Shown here: positions 11,391 through 21,994 of the stretch, piece after piece
Layout of the letters: each line of letters begins with the position of its first letter
Position numbering within the stretch: position 1 is the stretch's first letter
From: Polynucleobacter sp. AP-Capit-er-40B-B4
GTDB taxonomy: Bacteria > Pseudomonadota > Gammaproteobacteria > Burkholderiales > Burkholderiaceae
DNA: 64,000 nucleotides
Assembly: GCF_018882245.1 (NCBI RefSeq)
Contig: NZ_JACVOV010000003.1
Span: forward strand, 166,607 to 230,606
Reading direction: 5' to 3'
Program-made: the position numbers and the translations under genes
The notes under the pieces: generated by a model
What the model saw: only the letters and a program-made list of their open reading frames with translations
Told to the model about the DNA's origin: nothing
Database searches by the model: none

Positions 11391-13976
11391 ATGTTAGAAG
11401 CCTATAACGCCCAAGTTGCTGAACGTGCCGCCCTTGGCATCCCCGCCTTACCTTTAACCAAAGATCAGACTGCTGAATTGGTTAAATTGCTAAAAAATCC
11501 ACCAGCTGGCAAAGAGGCTGAGCTTGTAGAGTTAATTACAAACCGCGTTCCTGCTGGCGTTGACGAAGCTGCAAAAGTAAAAGCTGAGTTTTTAGATGCG
11601 ATCGCTAAAGGAACAGAAAAATCCCCTTTAATTTCACGAGTCAAAGCTACTGAATTGTTGGGCACCATGCTCGGCGGCTACAACATTAAACCGCTAGTTG
11701 AGTTATTGAGCGATGCTGAATGTGGCGCCGCTGCAGCTGCTGCACTCAAGAAAACATTGTTGATGTTTGACTACTTCCATGATGTTCAAGAGATGGCGGA
11801 AAAAGGCAATGCGAATGCAAAGTCTGTATTGCAAAGCTGGGCTGATGCTGAGTGGTTTACAAGTCGTCCAGCTGTTCCAGAAAGCATGAAGCTCACTGTA
11901 TTTAAAGTGACTGGCGAAACAAATACTGATGATCTATCGCCTGCTCCTGATGCGTGGAGCCGTCCTGATATTCCTTTGCATGCAACAGTGATGTTGAAGA
12001 ACCCTCGTCCAGGCATTGAGCCGGATGAAACTGGTGTTCGCGGTCCGATGAAACAAATTGCTGAGTTGCAGAAAAAAGGTAATCAAATTGCTTACGTTGG
12101 TGACGTTGTTGGTACTGGTTCATCACGTAAATCTGCCACTAACTCTGTGTTGTGGTGGACTGGTGTAGATATTCCTTTTGTTCCAAATAAACGCTTTGGT
12201 GGCGTTTGCTTGGGCACAAAAATTGCTCCAATCTTCTTTAACACTATGGAAGATGCCGGCGCGTTGCCGATTGAGCTTGATGTTTCTGATATGAATATGG
12301 GCGATGAGATTGAACTCCGCCCTTATGAAGGTAAAGCATTTAAAAACGGTAAAGAAATTGCCGCTTTCTCTCTCAAGTCACCAGTGATTCTGGATGAGGT
12401 TCGTGCAGGTGGACGTATTCCTTTAATCGTAGGTCGTGGCCTTACGGCTAAAGCACGCGCTGCACTTGGCTTGCCGGCTTCCACTGAATTCCGCATTCCT
12501 GTTAGCCCTCCCGATAACAAAAAAGGTTTCAGCCTGGCTCAGAAGATGGTTGGCCGTGCTTGTGGATTACCAGAAGGTCAAGGCGTTCGCCCAGATACTT
12601 ATTGCGAGCCACACATGACTACAGTAGGCTCACAAGATACTACTGGTCCAATGACTCGTGATGAATTGAAAGACTTAGCTTGCTTAGGATTCTCTGCAGA
12701 CTTGGTAATGCAATCTTTCTGTCATACATCCGCATATCCAAAACCAGTAGACATTCGCACGCACCATGAGTTGCCAGCATTTATGACCAACCGCGGTGGT
12801 GTTGCATTGCGTCCAGGTGATGGCGTGATTCACAGCTGGTTAAACCGTTTACTCCTGCCAGATACCTGCGGTACTGGTGGTGATAGTCATACTCGCTTCC
12901 CAATCGGCATCTCCTTCCCTGCTGGCTCTGGCTTAGTTGCCTTTGCTGCTGCTACTGGCGTTATGCCTTTGGATATGCCTGAGTCTGTATTGGTTCGCTT
13001 CAAAGGAAAAATGCAGCCTGGCATTACTTTGCGTGATTTGGTTAATGCAATTCCTTTGTATGCCATCAAAAAAGGTTTGCTAACTGTTGAAAAGCAGAAC
13101 AAGAAGAACGTTTTCTCTGGCCGTATACTGGAAATTGAAGGCCTACCCGACCTGAAAGTTGAACAAGCATTTGAATTGTCTGACGCTTCTGCTGAGCGTT
13201 CTGCGGCTGGTTGCGCGATTCAATTAAGCAAAGAGCCAATTATCGAGTACATGCGTTCAAACATCACATTGATGAAGTGGATGATCGCAAATGGCTACGA
13301 AGATAAGCGCACTTTAGGTCGTCGCATTAAAGCAATGGAAGCTTGGATCGCTAAGCCGGACTTACTCAAGGCTGATGCAAATGCTGACTATGCTGAAGTA
13401 ATTGAAATCGACATGAGCGAAATCAAAGAGCCAATTTTGGCCTGCCCTAACGATCCAGATGATGTGAAATTCCTGTCTGAAGTTTCTGGCGAGAAAATCG
13501 ATGAGATATTTATCGGCTCTTGCATGACTAACATCGGACACTTCCGCGCAGCAGGTCAAGTTCTTCAAGGCAAAAAGGATATGCCTACTCGTTTGTGGGT
13601 AGCCCCTCCTACCAAGATGGACCAAATGATTCTGACCGAAGAAGGCTATTACGGCATTCTGGGTGCTACAGGTGCTCGCATGGAAACTCCAGGCTGCTCA
13701 CTCTGTATGGGTAACCAGGCGCAGATCCGTAAAGGCTCTACTGCAGTCTCTACATCAACACGTAACTTCCCGAACCGTTTGGGTATCGATACTCGTGTGT
13801 ACCTAGCTTCTGCTGAGCTTTCAGCTGTTGCAGCACTCTTGGGCCGCTTACCAACGCCGCAAGAATATTTCGAGCAAGTTGAATCTTTGAATGCTAAATC
13901 TGGCGAAGTTTATCGCTACATGAACTTTGACAAGATTAAGTCATTTAGTGATGTTGCTGACACAGTAACTGTGTAA
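11391..13976 (+). CDS. acnB: aconitate hydratase B
   Basis: The main TCA-cycle aconitase: isomerises citrate and isocitrate, and in many bacteria also handles 2-methylisocitrate. At 861 residues it matches AcnB length. Order: N-terminal HEAT-like domain with [15 protein letters not shown], swivel domain with [16 protein letters not shown], then the catalytic domains with [36 protein letters not shown] and the [4Fe-4S] ligands in [14 protein letters not shown] and [14 protein letters not shown]. It stands alone on plus, after a palindrome and TATAAT box, and ends at a strong hairpin. Confidence 0.98.
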   Translation: MLEAYNAQVAERAALGIPALPLTKDQTAELVKLLKNPPAGKEAELVELITNRVPAGVDEAAKVKAEFLDAIAKGTEKSPLISRVKATELLGTMLGGYNIKPLVELLSDAECGAAAAAALKKTLLMFDYFHDVQEMAEKGNANAKSVLQSWADAEWFTSRPAVPESMKLTVFKVTGETNTDDLSPAPDAWSRPDIPLHATVMLKNPRPGIEPDETGVRGPMKQIAELQKKGNQIAYVGDVVGTGSSRKSATNSVLWWTGVDIPFVPNKRFGGVCLGTKIAPIFFNTMEDAGALPIELDVSDMNMGDEIELRPYEGKAFKNGKEIAAFSLKSPVILDEVRAGGRIPLIVGRGLTAKARAALGLPASTEFRIPVSPPDNKKGFSLAQKMVGRACGLPEGQGVRPDTYCEPHMTTVGSQDTTGPMTRDELKDLACLGFSADLVMQSFCHTSAYPKPVDIRTHHELPAFMTNRGGVALRPGDGVIHSWLNRLLLPDTCGTGGDSHTRFPIGISFPAGSGLVAFAAATGVMPLDMPESVLVRFKGKMQPGITLRDLVNAIPLYAIKKGLLTVEKQNKKNVFSGRILEIEGLPDLKVEQAFELSDASAERSAAGCAIQLSKEPIIEYMRSNITLMKWMIANGYEDKRTLGRRIKAMEAWIAKPDLLKADANADYAEVIEIDMSEIKEPILACPNDPDDVKFLSEVSGEKIDEIFIGSCMTNIGHFRAAGQVLQGKKDMPTRLWVAPPTKMDQMILTEEGYYGILGATGARMETPGCSLCMGNQAQIRKGSTAVSTSTRNFPNRLGIDTRVYLASAELSAVAALLGRLPTPQEYFEQVESLNAKSGEVYRYMNFDKIKSFSDVADTVTV

Positions 13977-14013
13977 GTTGGTATTTCAGCACTCCTTCGT
14001 GAGTGTTGAATAT

Positions 14014-14042
14014 AAAAAGGCGATCTGATGATCGCCTTTTTT
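14014..14042. terminator. bidirectional terminator between acnB and the SpeE-like gene
   Basis: Stem AAAAAGGCGATC (14014-14025) / GATCGCCTTTTT (from 14030) with a TGAT loop and U runs on both strands. It separates the convergent acnB and SpeE-like genes. Confidence 0.92.
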
Positions 14043-14064
14043 GTTATGTTAGATTTCTGACCGT

Positions 14065-14820
14065 TTATATAGAAAGTTTTGATTCTTGACGTGCATTCTC
14101 GCGACTGATGCCGGAAACCCACTTATTGGTAGGTAACCCAGTCTTCTCAAGAATCAATTTAGCTCGCTTGGAGACATCTTTCCATTCAGCCTCAAGCTTA
14201 GGGCCCTTGAAAGCGATGGCAACGACATTGCAATCATGAGACTCGGGAAATAACAGAACCCTATTATCAAATGCTTCGCAGATATTCTTTAGATTTACTT
14301 CAAAACTTTTATGACGTGAAAATAAATTCACCGTCATTACACCTGGCCCTTTAAGGATGTTGAAGCAACCTTTATAAAATTCCAAGGAGCTCGCCGCCGG
14401 GCCATCACATATTGCATCATATAAATCGACCTGAACAGCATCAAACAAGCCTTGATATTTTTTATCCTTAACAAACTGTTTCGCATCAGTTTCAAGGGTT
14501 TCTAATTTACGATCGTCATCTGGTGTAAAAAACATCGACCGGGCAGATACGATTACCGCAGGATTTAACTCCACAACCGTAGTCTTTACTGCCGGGCAAT
14601 AACGATGCTGAAATTTGGTCAATGCACCAGTACCCAAACCTAATTGAGCAATCCGCATCCCAGGTTTAGTTTCCAAAAACAATAACCAGGCCATCATCTG
14701 CTGGTTGTACTCAAGGTAAATCTCATCGGGGTCGCGCAAGCGCATTGCCCCTTGAATCAATTCAGTACCAAAGTGAAGATAGCGTATGCCACCGCTTTCA
14801 GAAAATGTAACCGGTTCCAT
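14065..14820 (-). CDS. spermidine-synthase-like (SpeE fold) protein
   Basis: The 251-residue protein has the Rossmann-type nucleotide site of the spermidine synthase/methyltransferase fold: IAQLGLGTGALTKF (about residue 77), VVELNPAVI, LETDAKQFV and FDAVQVDLYDAICDGPA. True spermidine synthases have D-S-T-D-P-x-G-P at the last position; here the sequence reads DLYDAICDGPA, so the catalytic Asp loop is altered. It is best called a SpeE-fold protein of unknown substrate. No speD lies nearby. It follows purL by 11 bases on the same strand and may be co-transcribed. Confidence 0.75.
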   Translation of the reverse strand: MEPVTFSESGGIRYLHFGTELIQGAMRLRDPDEIYLEYNQQMMAWLLFLETKPGMRIAQLGLGTGALTKFQHRYCPAVKTTVVELNPAVIVSARSMFFTPDDDRKLETLETDAKQFVKDKKYQGLFDAVQVDLYDAICDGPAASSLEFYKGCFNILKGPGVMTVNLFSRHKSFEVNLKNICEAFDNRVLLFPESHDCNVVAIAFKGPKLEAEWKDVSKRAKLILEKTGLPTNKWVSGISRENARQESKLSI

Positions 14821-14831
14821 CTATAGAAAGA

Positions 14832-17800
14832 TTATTTAGCCCAACGACGTGCATTGCGGAAAAGGCGTAACCATGGGCTAGCGCCATCAGGGGTATCTAA
14901 CCACTCTGGTGGGCACCAACTCATCTGCGCAGCCCTAAATACACGTTCCGGATGGGGCATCATGACCATGAAGCGACCATCGGATGTCGTAACGCCTGTT
15001 AAGCCGCCGGGAGATCCATTGGGATTCATCGGATACGTTTCCGTAGGAATACCTTGATGATCTACAAACCGGAAAGAGGCTAATCCCTGCTTTTGAATCT
15101 GCTCAAGATTGCCTTGTTGGCTAAAGTTTGCATAACCTTCACCATGTGCAATAGCAATTGGAATTTGACTGCCTTCCATGCCTTGAGTAAAGATCGATGG
15201 AGAAGCCATCACTTCTGCCATCACCAAGCGAGCCTCATACTGCTCGGATTGGTTGCGGGTAAATTTAGGCCATGCTTCAGCACCTGGAATAATTCCGGAG
15301 AGATTGCTCATCATTTGGCAACCATTACAGACACCTAATGCAAAGCTATCCTGGCGATTAAAGAATGTAGAGAATTGATCACGCAACTGTTGATTAAAGA
15401 GAATGGTTTTAGCCCAACCTTCGCCAGCGCCGAGCACATCACCATAACTAAAGCCACCGCAAGCAATTAAACCTCTAAAGTCCTCAAGCTTTGCTTTACC
15501 ACTAAGCAAGTCGGACATATGGACATCATAACTATCAAATCCAGCCCAGTTAACCGAGTAAGCTATTTCTACATGAGAATTAACGCCCTGCTCTCGCAAA
15601 ATGGCGACCTTAGGACGCGAATTTTTAGCAATAAAAGGTGCTGCGATATCTTCAGACGAATCGAAAGTGAGTTTAGGACTCATGCCTGGATCTGCGATAT
15701 TGTCTAAGAGCGCAAATTCGCTATCGGCACACGCTGGATTGTCGCGTAAGCGTGCAATCTGGTAGCTGGTGTTAGTCCACATCTTTTGCAGTACCTCACG
15801 TGGCTCGGCAAAAATATTTTTGGCGTCACGCCAGATCTCAATGCGTCCATTGGTATTTGGCTTACCAATGACATGACTGTAAGCACTAAGACCTAATTTT
15901 CTGAGGGTGGCAAATACAGCGTCACGATCTTCTTTTCGAACTTGAATAACAGCACCAAGTTCTTCGTTGAATAAAGCGCGCATAGTTTGCTCATGGCGGC
16001 GGCCTGAAACCTGTTGCGCCCAGTTCTTAGCATCACCGTAATCTGGTTCCTGCCCTGCATCCATAGCAATCATATCGACGTTCATGGAGATACCGCAATG
16101 TGAAGCAAAAGCCATCTCTGCAACGCAAGCAAGTAATCCGCCATCAGAACGGTCGTGATAAGCTAATAACCTACCTTCTTTGCGCAGCTCAATGATTGCA
16201 GAGGATAAAGATTTGAGGTCTTCTGGGTGATCAACATCTGGAGCCGTTTTTCCTGACTGATCCAGAACTTGAGCCAAGATGCTTCCGGCCATGCGATTTT
16301 TACCGCGACCTAAGTCAATCAAAATAAGTTCAGTCTCCAATGGAGATCCGGCTTGATCTTTCAATTGCAGAAGTGGGGTTGATGTCTTGCGAACATCCTG
16401 CACTGATGAAAATGCAGAAATAATTAAGGAGACTGGAGCAACTACTTTTTTAGCCTCGCTACCATCTTGCCATGAGGTAGACATTGATAAAGAATCTTTT
16501 CCTACTGGAATGGAAATTCCAAGAGCGGGACACAACTCCATGCCAATGGCTTTAACTGAGTCATAAAGCTTGGCATCTTCACCGGGGGCTCCACATGCAG
16601 CCATCCAGTTTGCCGAGAGCTTCACGCCCTGAAGATTTGCAATATCTGCAGCCAAAAGGTTCGTAACGGCCTCACCAACAGCCATACGAGCTGCCGCTGG
16701 AGCATCGATAACTGCCAATGGAGTTCTTTCACCCATGGACATCGCTTCGCCACGATAACCCTTGTAATCCATCATAGTGACGGCACAGTCAGCAACAGGA
16801 ACCTGCCAAGGACCAACAAACTGATCACGAGCATTAAGGCCGCCAACAGTTCGGTCACCAATCGTAATTAAGAAGGATTTGCTAGCAACTGTTGGTTGCT
16901 GTAAGACCCAGGCAATAGATTGAGCTAGATCAGCATCGGTTACATCCAACTCTTTAAATTCTTGCGCAACGCGTTTGACGTCTCGATGCATCTTCGGAGG
17001 CTTGCCTAGCAATACCTCCATCGGCATATCAATTGGTGAAGCAGCGTCTGCGCCGGCAGCCTGCTTAGAATCGCTCAGCGTTAACTGACGCTCAGAGGTA
17101 GCTTCACCAACAACCGCAAAAGGACAGCGCTCACGCTCACAAAATGATTTAAACAAATCTAAATCTTTTGCTTCAATTGCTAATACATAACGCTCTTGAG
17201 ACTCGTTGCACCAAATCTCCGCAGGACTCATGCCACTTTCTTCAAGGGGCACGTTTCGGAGTTTAAAAGCAGCCCCTAAACCAGCGCCATCAGCTAATTC
17301 TGGGAAGGCGTTTGATAAACCGCCTGCGCCGACGTCATGAATGGAAACAATCGGATTACGGTCGCCAAGGGCACGACAAGCATTGATCACTTCTTGTGCT
17401 CTACGTTCCATTTCTGGATTACCGCGTTGTACTGAATCAAAATCCAGATCTGCAGTGTTTGTGCCTGTTGAAACAGAGCTACCAGTAGCGCCACCCATGC
17501 CAATACGCATGCCAGGGCCGCCAAGTTGAATGAGTAAATGCCCTGCTTGAATTGCTTTTTTATCAGTGTGAATTGAGTCGATGCTACCAATACCGCCAGC
17601 AATCATGATGGGCTTGTGATAACCGCGGCGAGTTCCATCTAATGTCTGCTCAAACACGCGGAAATATCCACCTAAGATAGGTCTACCAAACTCATTATTA
17701 AATGCTGCGCCACCTAAGGGGCCATCAATCATAATTTGCAATGGTGTGGCAATACGCTCTGGCTTGCCGTATTTCTCAGCTTCCCATGGAAGATCTGTAC

Positions 17801-18869
17801 CTGGAATATTCAAATTGGAAACAGAGAACCCAGTAAGACCTGCTTTAGGACGACCACCAACACCGGTTGCACCCTCATCGCGAATCTCTCCGCCAGCACC
17901 AGTAGAAGCACCAGGAAATGGCGCAATCGCTGTGGGGTGGTTATGTGTTTCAACCTTCATTAAGGTATGAACTAAGCGCGTATCTTTTTGATAGCGATGA
18001 TCTGAACCTTGGGGGGCCCAAGTCTCCGCCTCACATCCAGCCATCACTGCAGAGTTATCAGAGTAGGCAACAATCGTACCCTCAGGGTGCAACTGATGAG
18101 TATTGCGAATCATGGCGAACAATGAGCGCTCTTGATCATCGCCATCGATTGTCCAGCTTGAATTAAAAATCTTATGACGACAATGCTCGCTATTTGCCTG
18201 GGCAAACATAATCAACTCAACATCTGATGGGTTGCGTTGAAGACGAGTAAAACTTTCTGCTAGATAAACAACCTCATCATCAGATAAGGCAAGACCTAAT
18301 TCTTGATTAGCCTTATCAAGAGCTGCCCTGCCCTCGGTCATTACTGGAATGCGTGCTAAAGGCTTGTCTTCTAAAGATTGATATAAAGCATTAGCCGCAT
18401 CGGTTGAATCGATAACCGCTTCAGTCATTCTGTCGTGGGCCGCAGCTAACACCAATTGTTTTTGTTCTGGAGTTAGCGCCTTTTTGCTCTTCCATGAAAA
18501 CTGAACACCGCGCTCAAGTCGCAGAACATCCAATCCACATTGACGAGCAATATCAGTTGCCTTACTAGCCCAAGGTGAAACAGTTCCAAACCTAGGGATA
18601 ACAATTGCAGATTGATCCTCTGCTTTACCTTTTCCAAACCAGGATTTACCTGAATTTATTTTGGATTGAAATGGCTGACCGTAGGTCAATAGACTTGCCA
18701 TGACTTCCTGGTTTTTGGAGGCTAACTCTGCCTCAGACCAAATAAAATGAAGGTATTGAGCCTCAATAGACTCAAGATCAACCCCTTGGGCAGCCAAAGA
18801 CGCTAAAAGTCGCTGTTGGCGGAAGGGGGAAAGCGCGTCAGCGCCGGGCAAAAAGTGGAAAAAAGACAT
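14832..18869 (-). CDS. purL: phosphoribosylformylglycinamidine synthase (large form)
   Basis: Fourth step of de novo purine synthesis: FGAR plus glutamine and ATP to FGAM. The 1345-residue length is the fused gamma/betaproteobacterial type. The central AIR-synthase-like domains show [43 protein letters not shown] and later [24 protein letters not shown]. The C-terminal glutaminase has the nucleophile in [14 protein letters not shown] and the His in [12 protein letters not shown]. It starts 21 bases after the end of the ABC ATPase gene on the same strand. Confidence 0.98.
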   Translation of the reverse strand: MSFFHFLPGADALSPFRQQRLLASLAAQGVDLESIEAQYLHFIWSEAELASKNQEVMASLLTYGQPFQSKINSGKSWFGKGKAEDQSAIVIPRFGTVSPWASKATDIARQCGLDVLRLERGVQFSWKSKKALTPEQKQLVLAAAHDRMTEAVIDSTDAANALYQSLEDKPLARIPVMTEGRAALDKANQELGLALSDDEVVYLAESFTRLQRNPSDVELIMFAQANSEHCRHKIFNSSWTIDGDDQERSLFAMIRNTHQLHPEGTIVAYSDNSAVMAGCEAETWAPQGSDHRYQKDTRLVHTLMKVETHNHPTAIAPFPGASTGAGGEIRDEGATGVGGRPKAGLTGFSVSNLNIPGTDLPWEAEKYGKPERIATPLQIMIDGPLGGAAFNNEFGRPILGGYFRVFEQTLDGTRRGYHKPIMIAGGIGSIDSIHTDKKAIQAGHLLIQLGGPGMRIGMGGATGSSVSTGTNTADLDFDSVQRGNPEMERRAQEVINACRALGDRNPIVSIHDVGAGGLSNAFPELADGAGLGAAFKLRNVPLEESGMSPAEIWCNESQERYVLAIEAKDLDLFKSFCERERCPFAVVGEATSERQLTLSDSKQAAGADAASPIDMPMEVLLGKPPKMHRDVKRVAQEFKELDVTDADLAQSIAWVLQQPTVASKSFLITIGDRTVGGLNARDQFVGPWQVPVADCAVTMMDYKGYRGEAMSMGERTPLAVIDAPAAARMAVGEAVTNLLAADIANLQGVKLSANWMAACGAPGEDAKLYDSVKAIGMELCPALGISIPVGKDSLSMSTSWQDGSEAKKVVAPVSLIISAFSSVQDVRKTSTPLLQLKDQAGSPLETELILIDLGRGKNRMAGSILAQVLDQSGKTAPDVDHPEDLKSLSSAIIELRKEGRLLAYHDRSDGGLLACVAEMAFASHCGISMNVDMIAMDAGQEPDYGDAKNWAQQVSGRRHEQTMRALFNEELGAVIQVRKEDRDAVFATLRKLGLSAYSHVIGKPNTNGRIEIWRDAKNIFAEPREVLQKMWTNTSYQIARLRDNPACADSEFALLDNIADPGMSPKLTFDSSEDIAAPFIAKNSRPKVAILREQGVNSHVEIAYSVNWAGFDSYDVHMSDLLSGKAKLEDFRGLIACGGFSYGDVLGAGEGWAKTILFNQQLRDQFSTFFNRQDSFALGVCNGCQMMSNLSGIIPGAEAWPKFTRNQSEQYEARLVMAEVMASPSIFTQGMEGSQIPIAIAHGEGYANFSQQGNLEQIQKQGLASFRFVDHQGIPTETYPMNPNGSPGGLTGVTTSDGRFMVMMPHPERVFRAAQMSWCPPEWLDTPDGASPWLRLFRNARRWAK

Positions 18870-18890
18870 CCCTAGATTATAAGGTTTTGC

Positions 18891-19565
18891 CTACACTAAG
18901 CGACCGCCCTGAAGGTGCAGTTGCCGCTGGCACCGGTCAGCCAAGGCCTGATCGTGGGTAACCAAAATAAGGGTCGAATTATTGGCCTGATTTAGCTCAA
19001 AAAGGAGCTCAATCACCCTATTTCCGCTGGCCTCGTCTAGGCTGCCAGTTGGCTCATCCGCAAATAGGATGGCGGGCTTCATGATGAAAGCCCTGGCCAG
19101 TGCAACACGCTGCTGCTCACCGCCCGATAGGGTCTTTGGGAAATGGTTGGCGCGCTCCCTTAAGCCTACTTGCCCTAGCCAATGCAGAGCATTTTCTTTG
19201 GGCATATCCAAGCCATTGAGCTCGGCAGGCAGCATTACATTTTCAAGCGCCGTTAGATGCGGAAGCAATTGAAATGATTGAAATACAAACCCTACTTTTT
19301 GCCCCCTCAAAAGCGCCCTACCATCCTCATCCAATTCAGTGAGGTTTTGCGAGACCAGCTCAACACAACCGCTAGAAGGAATATCTAATCCAGCCAAAAG
19401 ACTGAGTAAGGTGCTCTTACCAGAACCCGAGGCTCCCGTAATGGCAACACTCTCGCCTTGAATGACATCAAAGCTAATGTCGTGCAAAATAGTTAACGAT
19501 CCATCGCTAGATAAAACTTGTTTACCTAGATGTATCGCACTAAGGACCTTTACTGGATTACTCAT
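18891..19565 (-). CDS. ABC transporter ATP-binding protein (YbbA/LolD type)
   Basis: A 224-residue stand-alone ATPase with Walker A GASGSGKST (about residue 40), Q loop FQSFQLLPHLTALENV, signature LSGGEQQRVALARA, Walker B ILFADEPTGSLD and switch His LVTHD. This is the MacB/LolD/YbbA subgroup that serves FtsX-type permeases. The divergent neighbour is a TesA-like esterase, the same pairing as ybbA-tesA in E. coli. There, ybbA is followed by the permease ybbP; here purL follows directly, so no permease is present in this window. Confidence 0.9.
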   Translation of the reverse strand: MSNPVKVLSAIHLGKQVLSSDGSLTILHDISFDVIQGESVAITGASGSGKSTLLSLLAGLDIPSSGCVELVSQNLTELDEDGRALLRGQKVGFVFQSFQLLPHLTALENVMLPAELNGLDMPKENALHWLGQVGLRERANHFPKTLSGGEQQRVALARAFIMKPAILFADEPTGSLDEASGNRVIELLFELNQANNSTLILVTHDQALADRCQRQLHLQGGRLV

Positions 19566-19606
19566 AAATGAATCGATATATTGGGTTGAGCTTCTTGAGT
19601 AAAAAA

Positions 19607-20239
19607 ATGAAAGCCCTAACGTCGGCTATTGCTCTATTTTGCCTGTTTATTTCATTTGGCACCTTAGCCCAGACAAACCAGACCATTTTGGTGATGGGTG
19701 ACAGCCTATCCGCCGAATACGGTCTCGTACGCGGATCTGGCTGGGTCAAGCTATTGGAAGAGCAGCTTCAAAAACAAGGTAGCCCATGGAATGTATTTAA
19801 TGCCAGCATCAGTGGGGAAACGAGCTCCGGAGGTCTTTCCCGACTTCCCAAGCTGCTAGAGCAAAAAAAGCCTGGCATTGTATTTCTTGAGCTAGGCGCA
19901 AATGACGCCTTGCGCGGTCTATCCATTCAAGAATCCAATAAGAATTTGCGCAAGATGATTCAAATGAGTAAGCAAGCTGGGGCAAAAGTACTTCTATTCG
20001 GAATGCAGATTCCACCAAACTATGGTCAAGAGTACACCCGGGAATTTAAAGATCTTTATGCAAAGCTAGCAGTACAAGAGAATGTGCAATTACTCCCTTT
20101 CTTTTTAAGTGGAGTTGCATCCGATATCAGCCTATTCCAAGCCGACCGCATTCATCCTAATGAAAAAGCACAAATCGTTCTCTTTAAAAACGTATGGGAC
20201 GCTATGGCCCCATATCAAACAATCCTTAAAGGTAACTAG
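19607..20239 (+). CDS. tesA: periplasmic SGNH esterase/thioesterase, TesA-like
   Basis: A GDSL-family lipase/thioesterase. Block I is VMGDSLSAEYG with the nucleophile Ser, Gly/Asn occur in SISGETSSGG and LELGANDALRG, and the Asp-His pair is in DRIHPN near the C-terminus. The N-terminus from ATG 19607 is a signal peptide (MKALTSAIALFCLFISFGTLAQ), giving a periplasmic enzyme of about 190 residues. An ATG at 19568 is in frame but lies only 2 bases from the divergent ATPase start and would put a long basic stretch before the signal peptide. It ends 1 base from the convergent PpiD-like gene. Confidence 0.88.
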   Translation: MKALTSAIALFCLFISFGTLAQTNQTILVMGDSLSAEYGLVRGSGWVKLLEEQLQKQGSPWNVFNASISGETSSGGLSRLPKLLEQKKPGIVFLELGANDALRGLSIQESNKNLRKMIQMSKQAGAKVLLFGMQIPPNYGQEYTREFKDLYAKLAVQENVQLLPFFLSGVASDISLFQADRIHPNEKAQIVLFKNVWDAMAPYQTILKGN

Positions 20240-20240
20240 C

Positions 20241-21704
20241 CTAGCTTCCGGAACCAGGTGACATTGGCTTCAGGGGATTAATTACTTTCACTCCAGCTAC
20301 ATCACGCCAATAAGCCATGAATACTGCAAACTCAGACTGGGCTGCCAAAGCCTGGATTTGTTGGGCCTGTGCTTTATGAACTTTGGCATCGACACCTGTT
20401 GGTTGACGAACTTGATCAACGCGGTAAAGGGTGGTTCCAACGCCAGGATTGCTAACCGATACGAGGGCCGGGAATTTATCTGGGCTGATGGACATTATCT
20501 GATCAAGCGCACCACCAACTAAATTGGCTGGTTTATTTCTGGAAACCCAAACTGGGTTAGCAAAACCTGATGCGCTTTTAGGATCCTTTTCTAATGCAGC
20601 ATAACGATCGGCAGCGGCATTAATTGCAAGCTTCTCAGCCAAACGCTGACTCACTTGACGCTTCACTTCCGTAGCGACATCTTTGTATGGAAGCGTTTGC
20701 GCAGGATGAAAAGTGACTACGCGAGCAGAAACAAATACGCCTGGGGATGTTTGCACTGCTTCTGTATTGCGCTTGTTCTTAACGGCCTCATCACCAAAAA
20801 GGGATTGAACAACCTTTGGATTGGCTAGTGGGTGATCTTTTGCAACACCAGACGCGCCAGAGCGAGTTACGCCTTTTTGTGTTTGAACATTTAGCTTCAA
20901 TTTATCTGCGGCCGGCTTAAGGCTATCTGACTGGTCATAAGTCATGTTGGCAAACTGATCAGCCTTTTCACTAAATACCTTGGCATCTTCCTTTGGGTCG
21001 GCCTTAAGAACAATGTACTCAACATCCACATACTCAGGACTCTCAAATAGCTTAGCATTTGCTGTGTAGAAGGCTTGCAACTCCTCTTGTGAAGGATTTA
21101 CCTTAGATAAGTAGTCCTTGGCATCAAAAGACATCGCTTGCACTTGTCGCTCTGTCTCATACAGAGTTGAAATAATCTCAGATAATTTAGGGCTACCGAT
21201 TTCAGTACGCGCCACTGAGTTCACCAGTTGACCAATCTTTAAATCAAAAGCTTGGCTAGCATAAAACTGCTCTTCATTCATTCCATTGCTTGCTAGCAAT
21301 TGCTTGAAACGAGCATCATCAAAACTACCATCTTGTTTGTAGAGTGCGCGGATCTGTGGAATGTTTTGCAAGCTTTTAACCAAAGCCTCATTACCCACTT
21401 GCAAACGAAGATCGCCAACAGCAAAACCCAAAATTCGTTGCTGCAACAACTCATTCAATATGGCTTGTTTAAATTGCAGACTTTGTGCAATTTGCGCATT
21501 ACCACCGACACGCTCAGCTTGGCGTTTTGCTGCCGAATCTACTTCTTGCGCAGTAATAGGCTTGCCATTAATTTTGACCAGGTCTGTTTCTTTATCAAGA
21601 AAGCTGGAATAGCTTGAGATGCCAAAAAATGCAAATGACGGAACAATCAAAAGCATTAATACAAATTGCAGAATTCGCTGGTGTTTACGGACGGTATCAA
21701 ACAT
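20241..21704 (-). CDS. ppiD: SurA_N/PpiD-like periplasmic chaperone, apparently without parvulin domain
   Basis: The N-terminus has the PpiD layout: MFDTVRKHQRILQFVLMLLIVPSFAFFGISSY (membrane anchor), VKINGKPITAQEVDSAAKRQ and the SurA_N_3-like helices to about residue 190. In PpiD, a parvulin domain of about 100 residues with a GGDLGWF-like motif comes next. Here FESPEYVDVEYIVLKADPKED is followed directly by AKVFSEKADQFANMTYDQ and the C-terminal PpiD region (KGVTRSGASGVAKDHPLANPKVV). No parvulin motif is visible, and the length is 487 residues against about 620 in E. coli. A chaperone role at the inner membrane is inferred. Confidence 0.82.
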   Translation of the reverse strand: MFDTVRKHQRILQFVLMLLIVPSFAFFGISSYSSFLDKETDLVKINGKPITAQEVDSAAKRQAERVGGNAQIAQSLQFKQAILNELLQQRILGFAVGDLRLQVGNEALVKSLQNIPQIRALYKQDGSFDDARFKQLLASNGMNEEQFYASQAFDLKIGQLVNSVARTEIGSPKLSEIISTLYETERQVQAMSFDAKDYLSKVNPSQEELQAFYTANAKLFESPEYVDVEYIVLKADPKEDAKVFSEKADQFANMTYDQSDSLKPAADKLKLNVQTQKGVTRSGASGVAKDHPLANPKVVQSLFGDEAVKNKRNTEAVQTSPGVFVSARVVTFHPAQTLPYKDVATEVKRQVSQRLAEKLAINAAADRYAALEKDPKSASGFANPVWVSRNKPANLVGGALDQIMSISPDKFPALVSVSNPGVGTTLYRVDQVRQPTGVDAKVHKAQAQQIQALAAQSEFAVFMAYWRDVAGVKVINPLKPMSPGSGS

Positions 21705-21811
21705 GAAAAAGTTCGCTAGTAAAAAGTATGAATACTAGGAGTGTACTAGGGTAATGAGCTTGGTATTGAAACGCCTGAGCAGGCTTAGAGGGGGTAATGC
21801 TGGTAATAATT

Positions 21812-21887
21812 TGGTGGGCGCTGAGAGGCTCGAACTCCCGACATTCTGCGTGTAAGGCAGACGCTCTACCAACTGAGCTAAGCGCCC
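21812..21887 (-). tRNA. tRNA-Val (anticodon TAC)
   Basis: A 76-nt cloverleaf starting GGGCGCTTAGCTCAG and ending AGCGCCCACCA, with CCA encoded. The anticodon loop CTTACAC gives TAC. It lies between lon and the PpiD-like gene, with a TACAAT -10-like hexamer on minus at 21912-21907 about 20 bases upstream. Confidence 0.96.
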
Positions 21888-21994
21888 CAAAATATTACAA
21901 GGTGTGATTGTAACCTAAGCGTGGATTTCGGGGGAAATTTCCGCTAAATCGACCTCAAATGATGGGGTCAATTTAACGGAAAACCGCCCTATTT

